Below, in pieces: positions 1 to 6,997 of a DNA stretch of 10,490 bases. This stretch comes from Rickettsiales bacterium (GTDB taxonomy: Bacteria; Pseudomonadota; Alphaproteobacteria; Rickettsiales; UBA8987). The notes beneath the pieces were generated by a model, which saw only the letters and a list, made by a program, of their open reading frames with translations, was not told the DNA's origin and searched no databases. The position numbers and the translations under genes were made by a program. Numbering within the stretch: position 1 is the stretch's first letter; the number at the start of each line of letters is the position of its first letter. The stretch covers positions 1-10,490 of the forward strand of contig JANQHP010000203.1 in NCBI GenBank assembly GCA_028282625.1, read 5' to 3'.

Positions 1-1640
1 CCACCGGCCGGCACACTCAGGCAGACTGGGCTTTCTTTCAGCCGGGCGGACAGTGTGACATCGGCGACATCCTCGCCGAGCTCCTCTTTAAAGAAGGCAA
101 GCAGCGGGGTGTGCTCTTCTTTTTTTGCAGCGTCTTCGGATGCGGATTCTTCCTCTTTTTCGCTAGATTTCTTGCCCTCGTTTAAGGCATCCAAATCGAC
201 ATCCGAGCGGGTGATGGAACATAGGGGCATGCCGCCATATTCGGTGACGACATTGACCCAGAAATCGTCCACGCTGTCGGTGAGTAGCAAGACATCAATC
301 CCGCGTTCCCTAAAGCCTTCCATCTGGGGACTGGCAAGCGCGTGTTCCACATTTTCGCCGGTGATGTAGTAGATTTGCTCCTGGTCTTTTGCCACGGATG
401 CTTGGTATTCAGCCAGGCTGATCCAGCTATCTGGCTTGTTCAAACTGCGAAAACGGCAGGCGCCAAGCAGTTCGTCGCGCGGCTCGGTGGCCTCGCATAG
501 GCCTTCCTTGACGACGGCGCCGAAATTTTCCCAGAAAGAGGCATATTCCTCGGGCTGTTTCTCGGCTTTTTGCGTGAGTTCTTTTAATACACGCTTGGTG
601 ATGCCGCTGCGAATTTTGCGCAGCACCGCGTTATCCTGCACGGTTTCACGGCTGATATTAAGCGGCAAATCCTGGCTATCGATCACGCCGCGCAGGAAGC
701 GCAAATAGCGCGGAATGAGCTCCAAGCCCTCTTCGGCGATAAACACACGCTTGATGTACAGCTTGACGCGCGTGGCACGGTCGGGGTGGAAGAGGTCAAA
801 GGGTGGATGGGACGGAATGAAAAGCAGGTTGGTATATTCGATGACGCCTTCGACCTGATTGTGCAGGGTCATCCACGGGGTATCCTGGCCCATGAAGCTG
901 ACATCGCGGTAGAATTCGGCGTAGTCTTCCTCGGTGATGTCTTTCTTCGGCTTGGTCCAAAGCGCACTGCCGGCGTTCAGGCGCTCCGGCTCGGTGCCTT
1001 CCTCCTTGGCGATCCATACCGGGAACGCCACATGGTTGGAGTAGCTGGTGACAATATGCTTGATGCGGTGCGGGTCGAGATATTCCTCCATGCCCTCGCG
1101 CAGATGCAGCACGATCTTGGTGCCGCGCGCAAGCGTTTCGTTTGAGGGTGTGACGGTGAAGTGGTTATCACCCTTGGATTCCCAGACATGGGCTGATTTT
1201 GCGCCGGCAGCGCGAGAGTGGACTTCCACCTTGCTTGCCACCATGAACGAGGCATAAAACCCGACGCCAAACTGGCCAATCAGCTGCGCATCTTTTTGCT
1301 TGTCACCGGTCAGGCGTTCGGCAAATTCCTGCGTGCCAGAGCGCGCAATGGTGCCCAGATTTTTGATGAGGTCGGCGCGGCTCATCCCGATGCCGTTATC
1401 GGTGAGGGTCAGGGTGTGGGTAGCTTGATCGGGCGTGATGGTGATGGAAAGTTCCTCCTCGCCTTCTTCTAAAAGCTCCGGCTTGGTCAGCGCGTGGTAG
1501 CGCAATTTGTCGCAGGCATCCGAGGCATTGGAAATGAGCTCACGCAGGAAAATCTCCTGCTTTTCATAGAGCGAATGGATCATGAGATGAAAGATTTTGT
1601 CGGTCTTTGCATCAAAGCTAAATTGTTCTTGGGCGGCCAT
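1..1640 (-). CDS. htpG: Molecular chaperone HtpG (bacterial Hsp90), 3' end beyond the window
   Basis: Cytosolic ATP-dependent chaperone that helps fold and stabilise client proteins, especially under heat stress. I translated the whole visible frame (about 546 codons) and found no stop or frameshift. The N-terminal GHKL ATPase domain shows RELISNASDA (catalytic Glu at about residue 34), DNGIGM at 81-86, and the glycine-rich lid segment GQFGVGFYASF at about 122-132. The middle domain includes YLRFLRGVIDSQDLPLNISRE, which holds the conserved catalytic-loop Arg. The C-terminal dimerisation domain begins after an acidic, Ser/Glu/Lys-rich linker (about + positions 95-180) and reaches the SARLKESPVC segment. 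About 70-80 residues are missing beyond the window edge, judged against the E. coli protein of 624 residues. The ATG at 1638-1640 fits the family N-terminus and has a good ribosome binding site. A heat-shock promoter lies just upstream. Confidence 0.97.
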   Translation of the reverse strand, partial: MAAQEQFSFDAKTDKIFHLMIHSLYEKQEIFLRELISNASDACDKLRYHALTKPELLEEGEEELSITITPDQATHTLTLTDNGIGMSRADLIKNLGTIARSGTQEFAERLTGDKQKDAQLIGQFGVGFYASFMVASKVEVHSRAAGAKSAHVWESKGDNHFTVTPSNETLARGTKIVLHLREGMEEYLDPHRIKHIVTSYSNHVAFPVWIAKEEGTEPERLNAGSALWTKPKKDITEEDYAEFYRDVSFMGQDTPWMTLHNQVEGVIEYTNLLFIPSHPPFDLFHPDRATRVKLYIKRVFIAEEGLELIPRYLRFLRGVIDSQDLPLNISRETVQDNAVLRKIRSGITKRVLKELTQKAEKQPEEYASFWENFGAVVKEGLCEATEPRDELLGACRFRSLNKPDSWISLAEYQASVAKDQEQIYYITGENVEHALASPQMEGFRERGIDVLLLTDSVDDFWVNVVTEYGGMPLCSITRSDVDLDALNEGKKSSEKEEESASEDAAKKEEHTPLLAFFKEELGEDVADVTLSARLKESPVCLSVPAG

Positions 1641-1649
1641 GCTTCAAGG

Positions 1650-1655
1650 CTCCTT
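1650..1655 (-). promoter_or_regulatory. Ribosome binding site of htpG
   Basis: AAGGAG on the minus strand, 9 bases before the htpG ATG. It is the clearest Shine-Dalgarno match among the genes here and fixes the htpG start. High translation of a heat-shock chaperone would fit. Confidence 0.8.
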
Positions 1656-1680
1656 GCTGGTAATAATGTGATATCAGCTC

Positions 1681-1709
1681 ATATAGGTAAGGGATTGCCG
1701 CGTTTCAAG
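1681..1709 (-). promoter_or_regulatory. Predicted RpoH (sigma-32) heat-shock promoter of htpG
   Basis: On the minus strand, CTTGAAA (1703-1709) is followed after 15 bases by CCTATAT (1681-1687). This matches the known sigma-32 pattern of CTTGAAA, 11-16 bases, then CCCCATNT, with the CYTATNT-like -10 form described in alphaproteobacteria. It lies wholly in the gap between the murJ stop and the htpG start. It predicts a transcript start near 1673-1676 and a leader of about 35 bases carrying the ribosome binding site. htpG is a known member of RpoH regulons. No CIRCE (HrcA) operator was seen. The assignment rests on motif reading only. Confidence 0.75.
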
Positions 1710-1727
1710 CATGAGCGGAGTGTGCAC

Positions 1728-3272
1728 TCAGCTTTTGCGAGGAGTGAGCAAGCGCAATGCGGCAAAAAAGACGACGGCAGAAAGAGCAATCGTGCCCAAT
1801 ACGTGCAGCAATTGTGTGGTAAAGCCGGTTGCCACATGCATGGCACTCATCGCCCATAAGGCAAGGCACATCAGTGCACAGGAAAGGATGACGGCGATGC
1901 CAAAGTGTAGCCGTGGCAGGGCGCCTTCCTGCCAACCGCGCCGATGCATTGCGCGATATAAGAGCCAGCCCTGTAGCCAAGCCGCCAACGAGGTGGCTAG
2001 CGCCAGCCCCATATGCGGTGGTAAGCCAAAGGCAGGAAACTGCCAGATGAACAGGAGATTTAGCACCAGATTCATCAACAGGCCAAAGACCGCACATTGC
2101 ACCGGCAGGGTGGTGTTGCCCTCGGCAAAACAGCGCGTGGCAAGCAGCTTGAGCCAGACAAAGGCCGGAAGGCCTATGGCGTAAGCTTGCAGTGCGAGGG
2201 CAACTGCATGGCGTGTTGCTTCCGTAAAGGCGCCGCGCTCAAAGAGCAGCGCAATGATAGGTTCTGCCATGAGGATAAGCCCTGCTGCAGCAGGCAGCAC
2301 CAGCATCCAGGAGGTGTGGGTGGCTTGCAGTGCCTTTGCATGCGACGGGGTGTTTTGCGGGTGATGTGGTGCGTGTTTGGCTTTGGAAAGGGCTGGAAGG
2401 AGCGCGGTACCCATGGCGGTGCCAATCAGTGCGAGTGGCAATTGTGCGACGCGATCGGCGTAATAGAGCCAGGCAACCGCACCAGGGAAAAACGTGGCGA
2501 TGAGGACATCGATCCATATGTTGATTTGCACCACACCGGCGCCAAGGATACCGGGTCCAAGGCGACGAAAAAACGCCTTCACGTGAGGGTTCGGCGCAGG
2601 CCAGGAGGGCAAGGCAAGCTGCTGATGGCGGAGTGTCGCTGCCACCATCCACAGCAATTGCACCACGCCTGCTGCCAGCACCGCCCAGCATAAGGACCAT
2701 GCGATGGTCTCAGCCGGTGCCTCGGCGTTACCAAACAGGGTCGCAATCAGCACCACATTGAGCCATACTGGCACAAAGGCATAGGCTGCCATGCGCCCGT
2801 TTGCTTGCAGCCTTGCGGCTAAGAAAGAGGCCAGCGCGATGCAGGTGAGGTAAGGGAACGTGATGCGTGCAAAGGTCACTGCCTGGTCCATCAATGCGGC
2901 GTCGCGCTGCAAACCGGGTGCAAACAGGCTCAGAACGCCGGGCATAAAGAGCTCGGCAGCCAGCGTGAGGATGGCCAGCGCAATCAGCATCCAGGCAAGG
3001 CACAGGCTTGCCATGCGATTGCCAGCGGCTTGACCCTGTTTTTGTGCCTCATGGTAGCTTGGGACAAACGCGGCGGTAAAAGCGCCTTCGGCAAAGAGCC
3101 GGCGGAACATATTGGGCAATTTAAATGCGATCAAGAAAAGCTCTGCCATGACGCCGCTTCCAAGCCAGGCCGCCATGGCGATGTCGCGGACCAGCCCCAG
3201 CATGCGGGAGAGCAGGGTCAAGCTACTGACGGTCAAAAACGCAGGCAAGACATGCAAGGAACGTTTGGTCAT
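1728..3272 (-). CDS. murJ: Lipid II flippase MurJ (MviN)
   Basis: Inner-membrane MOP-superfamily protein of 514 residues that moves lipid II across the membrane for peptidoglycan synthesis. Hydrophobic segments run through its length, as expected for about 14 membrane helices. Family landmarks include LLSRMLGLVRD (Arg23 and Arg29, matching E. coli Arg18 and Arg24), the FKLPN..RRLFAEGAF signature at about 50-65 (Arg57 matching Arg52), LYYADR with Arg274 (matching Arg270), and LLFERGAFT at about 342-350. Glu44 stands where E. coli has Asp39. The loop at about 299-315 is rich in His and Pro. The ATG at 3270-3272 gives the usual N-terminal length, but no Shine-Dalgarno is visible before it; the AGGAGG there lies on the opposite strand. 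It is co-directional with htpG, 87 bases away, and divergent from the antiporter gene. Confidence 0.96.
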   Translation of the reverse strand: MTKRSLHVLPAFLTVSSLTLLSRMLGLVRDIAMAAWLGSGVMAELFLIAFKLPNMFRRLFAEGAFTAAFVPSYHEAQKQGQAAGNRMASLCLAWMLIALAILTLAAELFMPGVLSLFAPGLQRDAALMDQAVTFARITFPYLTCIALASFLAARLQANGRMAAYAFVPVWLNVVLIATLFGNAEAPAETIAWSLCWAVLAAGVVQLLWMVAATLRHQQLALPSWPAPNPHVKAFFRRLGPGILGAGVVQINIWIDVLIATFFPGAVAWLYYADRVAQLPLALIGTAMGTALLPALSKAKHAPHHPQNTPSHAKALQATHTSWMLVLPAAAGLILMAEPIIALLFERGAFTEATRHAVALALQAYAIGLPAFVWLKLLATRCFAEGNTTLPVQCAVFGLLMNLVLNLLFIWQFPAFGLPPHMGLALATSLAAWLQGWLLYRAMHRRGWQEGALPRLHFGIAVILSCALMCLALWAMSAMHVATGFTTQLLHVLGTIALSAVVFFAALRLLTPRKS

Positions 3273-3526
3273 AGGAGGCGCAATGGTTTTTCTTGCTTGA
3301 ACTTGAAAAAGAGAAGAGGGCGCGGTGTATCCCTTGTTTTTTACGCTAGACGCTTGTCAAAAAGCGCGTATAACCAGACTATAGGCATCCGGTTTTCTTT
3401 TGTATATGGAATCTTGGAAACGATGGGTGAGGTGGCTTAGATGTCACTTTCTACCCATATCATGTAGGATTATGCCATGTTTCGTGTTATGACGTGCCCT
3501 TGTTTTGCTAGTCAGGTGGACTCTTA
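3273..3526. promoter_or_regulatory. Divergent intergenic control region between murJ and the rightward operon
   Basis: These 254 bases are AT-richer than the flanking genes and must hold the start signals of both directions. On the minus strand there is a perfect TTGACA (3355-3360), but no good -10 box at the normal distance. On the plus strand TTGTCA (3354-3359) is followed by TATAAC (3369-3374) and TATAGG (3380-3385), at spacings of 9 and 20 that are both off the ideal. ATGGGT (3423-3428) and ACCCAT (3453-3458) are inverted repeats that could pair in a plus-strand leader RNA. None of these is strong enough to name a promoter. A possible leader ORF is listed separately. Confidence 0.5.
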
Positions 3527-3527
3527 A
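3477..3527 (+). CDS. Possible 16-codon leader ORF before the antiporter gene
   Basis: The ATG at 3477 opens a frame of 16 codons (MFRVMTCPCFASQVDS) ending in TAA at 3525-3527. The last A of the stop is the first base of the antiporter ATG, so stop and start overlap as TAATG. A weak GGAT lies upstream at about 3467-3470. This geometry would allow translational coupling. The peptide has two cysteines and no recognisable function. An ORF of this length can easily arise by chance, so this is only a candidate. Confidence 0.2.
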   Translation: MFRVMTCPCFASQVDS

Positions 3528-4477
3528 TGGTTGAAGCACTTGTTTTGGTTGCGTTGGGGCTTACGGGCCTGTTTCTGGGTGGCCATTGGCTGGTGGGCGG
3601 CGCGGTGTCGCTTGCCCGGCATCTGCGTGTGCCGCCGGTCATGATTGGGATGACGGTGGTGGCCATTGGTACCAGCGCGCCGGAATTTGTGGTGACGTTT
3701 AAAGCGGCTTTGGATGGGCATCCCGCCATTGCGCTTGGCAACATTATCGGGAGCAATATCGCCAATATCCTTTTGGTACTGGGGGTCAGCGCGCTTATTT
3801 TTCCTTTGAAAGTCAACCGTACCATCCTGCGGCGAGATGGGCCCATGATGTTGGGTGTGACCTTGCTGTTTGCTTATATGTGCCTATCGGGCGCGTTTGG
3901 TTGGCAAGATGGTTTGATGCTGGTCGGGCTTTTGCTGATTTTTACCAGCTACACCCTTTATTGCGCGTATATCCGGCGCAACAAGAAGGATTGCAGCCTG
4001 GTAGAAGAATTGCCGCCGGAGATCAGCTGGTTCAAAACCTTGGCTTTTTTGGTGGCGGGTGTGGTGATGTTGCCTGTTGCCAGTGGGCTGCTGGTGGAAG
4101 GAGCCAGCACATTGGCGCTGCTGGCGGGTGTTTCGGAAGCGGTGATTGGGGTGACGCTGGTCGCACTGGGTAGTTCGGCTCCTGAAGTGGTGGCTTGTTC
4201 GGTGGCGGCGTGGCAGCGGCATAATGATATTGCCGTGGGGAATGTGATCGGGAGCAATTTGCTCAATATTTTGCTGGGGATTGCGTTGCCTGCCTTAACG
4301 GTTGGTTTGCCCGTGGATCCGGTCTTTTTGGAGTTGGATGTGTGGGTCATGGTGGGCGCGACTCTGGTGCTGGCGCTTGCGATGCAATTGCTTGGCACGC
4401 TCTATCGACCTGTGGGTGCGGTTTTTTTGCTGGGGTATGTCGCCTACCTTACGACATTGTTACATCCGCTCTTGTAA
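3527..4477 (+). CDS. Sodium/calcium antiporter, CaCA superfamily (YrbG-like)
   Basis: Inner-membrane cation exchanger of 316 residues, predicted to use a sodium or proton gradient to expel calcium. It has the internal two-fold repeat of the CaCA superfamily. The first alpha repeat shows GTSAPE at 48-53 and GNIIGSNIAN at 71-80. The second shows GSSAPE at 215-220 and GNVIGSNLLN at 238-247. The Glu and Asn residues of these motifs line the ion site in solved family members. A hydrophilic loop at about 149-168 separates the two halves. About ten hydrophobic segments and the length agree with YrbG and archaeal NCX proteins. AGGTGGA (3514-3520) lies 6 bases before the ATG. It is the first gene of the rightward cluster, 57 bases before secF. 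The transported ions are inferred from the family. Confidence 0.92.
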   Translation: MVEALVLVALGLTGLFLGGHWLVGGAVSLARHLRVPPVMIGMTVVAIGTSAPEFVVTFKAALDGHPAIALGNIIGSNIANILLVLGVSALIFPLKVNRTILRRDGPMMLGVTLLFAYMCLSGAFGWQDGLMLVGLLLIFTSYTLYCAYIRRNKKDCSLVEELPPEISWFKTLAFLVAGVVMLPVASGLLVEGASTLALLAGVSEAVIGVTLVALGSSAPEVVACSVAAWQRHNDIAVGNVIGSNLLNILLGIALPALTVGLPVDPVFLELDVWVMVGATLVLALAMQLLGTLYRPVGAVFLLGYVAYLTTLLHPLL

Positions 4478-4478
4478 T

Positions 4479-4498
4479 TCATGCCTTCCATGGCATGA
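4479..4498 (+). other. Small hairpin just after the antiporter stop codon
   Basis: TCATGCC (4479-4485) and GGCATGA (4492-4498) form a perfect 7-base stem with a 6-base loop, starting two bases after the antiporter stop. There is no T tract after it, so it is unlikely to end transcription alone. It could shield the upstream message from exonucleases or make expression differ between the antiporter and secF. A chance palindrome is also possible. Confidence 0.35.
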
Positions 4499-4534
4499 TA
4501 CGGCCCCACCATGAGCCAATAGGATACACACACG

Positions 4535-5479
4535 ATGCCACACCTTGAGCACACGACCTACCGATGGGATATGATTGCGCGCCGCAAGGTGGCCTATATC
4601 CTTTCGCTTGCGCTTCTTGCGGGCACGCTGTTTTTGCTTGCCACGCGCGGGCTTTCCTTTGGCATTGATTTTACCGGCGGGGTGGTGATGGAGATTCAGG
4701 TGGCACCGGCGCATGATCTGGCACCGCTGCGCGGGGTATTGAACGACGCGGTGGATGGTGAAGTGACGCTGCAACAATTTGGTGCGCCGGGGCAGTGGAT
4801 GCTGCGCTTTAAGCAGGCAGAAGAGGTGGAGTTGGTTGCAGGCGAGTCCGGTGGTATTGATGCGATTGAAGCGGTGAAACAGGTGCTGCAGGCCGAGCTG
4901 GATGGGCCGATTGATTATCGTCGGACCGACCAGGTGGGGCCGCAGGTGGGCAGCGAGCTGATTCAGGCGGGGGTGTTGGCGCTTATGCTCTCCTTTGCGG
5001 CGATGATGGCCTATATTTGGCTGCGTTTTGAGTGGCAATTTGGCTTAGGCGCGCTGCTGGCTTTGTGGCACGATGCGATTCTTACATTTGGGTTCTATAG
5101 CCTGCTGGGCCTGGAATTTAACCTGACCTCGGTGGCGGCGTTGCTGACGATTATCGGGTATTCCATCAATGATTCGGTGGTGATTTATGATCGTATTCGA
5201 GAAAATCTGCGTAAATACAAAAAGATGCCGATGACGGAGCTGCTGAACCATAGTGTGCACCAAACGCTTTCGCGGACCTTGCTGACCGCAGGCACCACGT
5301 TGGTGGCGTTGCTCGCGCTGGTGCTGCTGGGTGGAGAGGTGCTGTATGGCTTTAGCATTGCGGTGCTGTTTGGGGTGGTGATTGGGACCTATTCTTCGAT
5401 TTTCATTGCTGCGCCGGTGTTGCTGTGGTTGCCGGTGCGCCCGGAAAATCCTGCGGCTCCGAAGAACACGGATTCATAA
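4535..5479 (+). CDS. secF: Protein translocase subunit SecF
   Basis: Inner-membrane RND-type subunit of 314 residues that works with SecD to pull exported proteins through SecYEG using the proton gradient. The N-terminal helix (about 18-38) is followed by the FGIDFTGG signature at 42-49 and a periplasmic domain to about 130. VGPQVGSEL at 134-142 then leads into five more membrane helices. LWHD at 177-180, YSINDSVVIYDRIREN at 209-224, SRTLLTAGTTL at 246-256 and GTYSSIFIAAP at 284-294 are typical SecF motifs. Length is normal. AGGA lies 10 bases before the ATG. Unlike most bacteria, no secD or yajC lies upstream: the preceding gene is the antiporter. ribF follows after 13 bases. Confidence 0.97.
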   Translation: MPHLEHTTYRWDMIARRKVAYILSLALLAGTLFLLATRGLSFGIDFTGGVVMEIQVAPAHDLAPLRGVLNDAVDGEVTLQQFGAPGQWMLRFKQAEEVELVAGESGGIDAIEAVKQVLQAELDGPIDYRRTDQVGPQVGSELIQAGVLALMLSFAAMMAYIWLRFEWQFGLGALLALWHDAILTFGFYSLLGLEFNLTSVAALLTIIGYSINDSVVIYDRIRENLRKYKKMPMTELLNHSVHQTLSRTLLTAGTTLVALLALVLLGGEVLYGFSIAVLFGVVIGTYSSIFIAAPVLLWLPVRPENPAAPKNTDS

Positions 5480-5492
5480 GCCGGACAAAGGG

Positions 5493-6470
5493 ATGCGTGT
5501 TATTCGCCACCCGCATGATTGCCCGGATGCTGCCCGCGCGGCGGTGGTGGCACTTGGTAATTTTGACGGTTTGCATGTGGGGCATCAGAAGGTGCTGGCT
5601 GCGGTGAAGGCAGAAGCGGTAGCGTGTGGCGCGCCGGCCGGCTTGCTTTCTTTTTATCCGCATCCTTCACGCGTGCTTCGCCCGCATGCGTCGGTGTTGC
5701 AGCTGCTTCCTGTGCGCCAGAAACTCCAAATGCTTCAAAAAATGGGCATGAATGTGCATTTTTGTGTGCCGTTTACACAAGATTTGGCTGTGCTTTCTGC
5801 AAGGGCGTTTGTGGAGGAGGTGCTGTGCGCACAGCTTGGGGTGCGGCATGTGTTTGTGGGCAAAGATTTTGCGTTTGGCAAGCAGCGTAGTGGCAATGTG
5901 GCGATGCTTGCAGCATGGTCGCGCGAGTTTGGGTACGCGCTGACCGAGATCGCGCTGCATCAGGAGGGTGGTGATGTGGTGTCTTCGACCGCGATTCGTC
6001 AGGCGATTGTAGCGGGGGATGTGCACGCGGCCGCGTGTCTTTTGGGCAGGCCGTATGCGCTTTATGGCAGGGTCCAGCGTGGCGCGCAACGTGGGCAGAC
6101 GCTTGGTTTTCCTACCGCCAACATACGCATGCGCCCGCAGGCCGCGTTGCCGGCCAAGGGAGTGTATGTGGCAGAAGTGGTGATGGAAGAAGCGGCCAAT
6201 ACGCATCCGGCAGTGGTCAATATTGGAACGCGTCCGACGGTGCATGCCGGGTCGGAGATATGGTTGGAGGCGCATCTGCTTTATGGCACGCATGCGCTTT
6301 ATGGTAAGCGTTTGGAGGTGCGGTTGCTGGAGCATGTGCGGACGGAGCAGCGTTTTGATTCGGTTGAAGCGTTGCAGGCGCAAATTCAGCGTGATGGTGA
6401 GGCCGCAAAGCGCTATTTTGAGCAAAACAGGCGGCAGAAAAAAGGGGAGACACACCATGCACGTGCCTAA
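5493..6470 (+). CDS. ribF: Bifunctional riboflavin kinase / FAD synthetase RibF
   Basis: Cytosolic enzyme of about 325 residues that phosphorylates riboflavin to FMN and then adenylylates FMN to FAD. The N-terminal adenylyltransferase domain has GNFDGLHVGHQ at 22-32, FYPHP at 54-58, VGKDFAFGK at 122-130 and SSTAIRQAI at 164-172. The C-terminal kinase domain has GQTLGFPTANI at 201-211, KGVYVAEV at 222-229, NIGTRPTV at 243-250, and Glu259 in the LEAHLL segment at the catalytic-base position. The usual DF after HLL is replaced by YG. I chose the ATG at 5493 because an in-frame extension back to 5382 lies inside secF and is not family-like. AAAGGG sits right against this ATG, so the ribosome site is weak. 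The gene starts 13 bases after secF and its end overlaps lspA by 14 bases. Confidence 0.96.
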   Translation: MRVIRHPHDCPDAARAAVVALGNFDGLHVGHQKVLAAVKAEAVACGAPAGLLSFYPHPSRVLRPHASVLQLLPVRQKLQMLQKMGMNVHFCVPFTQDLAVLSARAFVEEVLCAQLGVRHVFVGKDFAFGKQRSGNVAMLAAWSREFGYALTEIALHQEGGDVVSSTAIRQAIVAGDVHAAACLLGRPYALYGRVQRGAQRGQTLGFPTANIRMRPQAALPAKGVYVAEVVMEEAANTHPAVVNIGTRPTVHAGSEIWLEAHLLYGTHALYGKRLEVRLLEHVRTEQRFDSVEALQAQIQRDGEAAKRYFEQNRRQKKGETHHARA

Positions 6471-6993
6471 AACATCGTATCACGCGGCGCGTTTGGTAGG
6501 GATTTTGGTGCTGCTTTGCGGTGTGGCGCTGGACCAAATCCACAAGGCCATCATGCTTTACTGGGTAGAAATGCCGCTTCGGCCTCCCATTGAGGTGACC
6601 TCCTTTTTTAATTTGGTGATGGTGTGGAACCCCGGCATTAGCTTTGGGATGTTTCGTGATATAGCGAACGGCCCCACGATTTTGATAACGCTGGCGCTGG
6701 TGATTGTTGTGTGGTTGCTGTGGTGGATGTGGGGTGTGGCCAGGCGCGGCGAGGCGGCGGCACTTGGGCTCATCATTGGTGGTGCGCTTGGGAATGTGGT
6801 GGACCGTATCCGTTTTGGCGCGGTGGCCGATTTTTTTGATTTTCATATTGCAAACCTGCACTGGCCAGCGTTTAATATTGCCGATAGTTTGGTGTTTATG
6901 GGGGCGATAGGGTTGATGGTCTATGCGTTTTTCCCTGAGCAACAGGAAACGGCATCGCAAAAAGACAAGCCAGCCGAGGAAGAAAAAGGATAA
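6457..6993 (+). CDS. lspA: Lipoprotein signal peptidase (signal peptidase II)
   Basis: Inner-membrane aspartic peptidase of 178 residues that cleaves the signal peptide of lipid-modified prolipoproteins before the invariant Cys. Four hydrophobic segments are visible, at about 12-24, 72-92, 102-114 and 145-158. Family motifs are LDQIHK at 25-30 (usually D..tK), NPGISFG at 58-64, GNVVDR with catalytic Asp116, and FNIADS with catalytic Asp143. A charged tail, rich in Glu and Lys, fills the last 18 residues and probably lies in the cytoplasm. The ATG at 6457 lies inside the end of ribF and follows AAAGGGGAGA at 6441-6450. The next gene encodes a likely substrate lipoprotein. ileS, often placed between ribF and lspA, is absent. 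Confidence 0.96.
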   Translation: MHVPKTSYHAARLVGILVLLCGVALDQIHKAIMLYWVEMPLRPPIEVTSFFNLVMVWNPGISFGMFRDIANGPTILITLALVIVVWLLWWMWGVARRGEAAALGLIIGGALGNVVDRIRFGAVADFFDFHIANLHWPAFNIADSLVFMGAIGLMVYAFFPEQQETASQKDKPAEEEKG

Positions 6994-6997
6994 GCAT

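Noticed and set aside
786..1859. Plus-strand open frames opposite htpG
   Set aside because: htpG reads through without interruption on the minus strand with all family motifs, so these are shadows.
3302..3330. Second CTTGAAA on the plus strand before the antiporter gene, as a heat-shock promoter
   Set aside because: The -35 half is perfect, but the sequence at the right distance (CGGTGTAT) does not match the RpoH -10 box.
3354..3385. Sigma-70 promoter TTGTCA with TATAAC or TATAGG
   Set aside because: Spacings of 9 and 20 bases are outside the usual 16-18, so it is mentioned only inside the intergenic entry.
5667..6458. Minus-strand open frame of 263 codons opposite ribF
   Set aside because: Antisense to the whole of a well-conserved RibF, with a His/Arg-rich composition and no family match.
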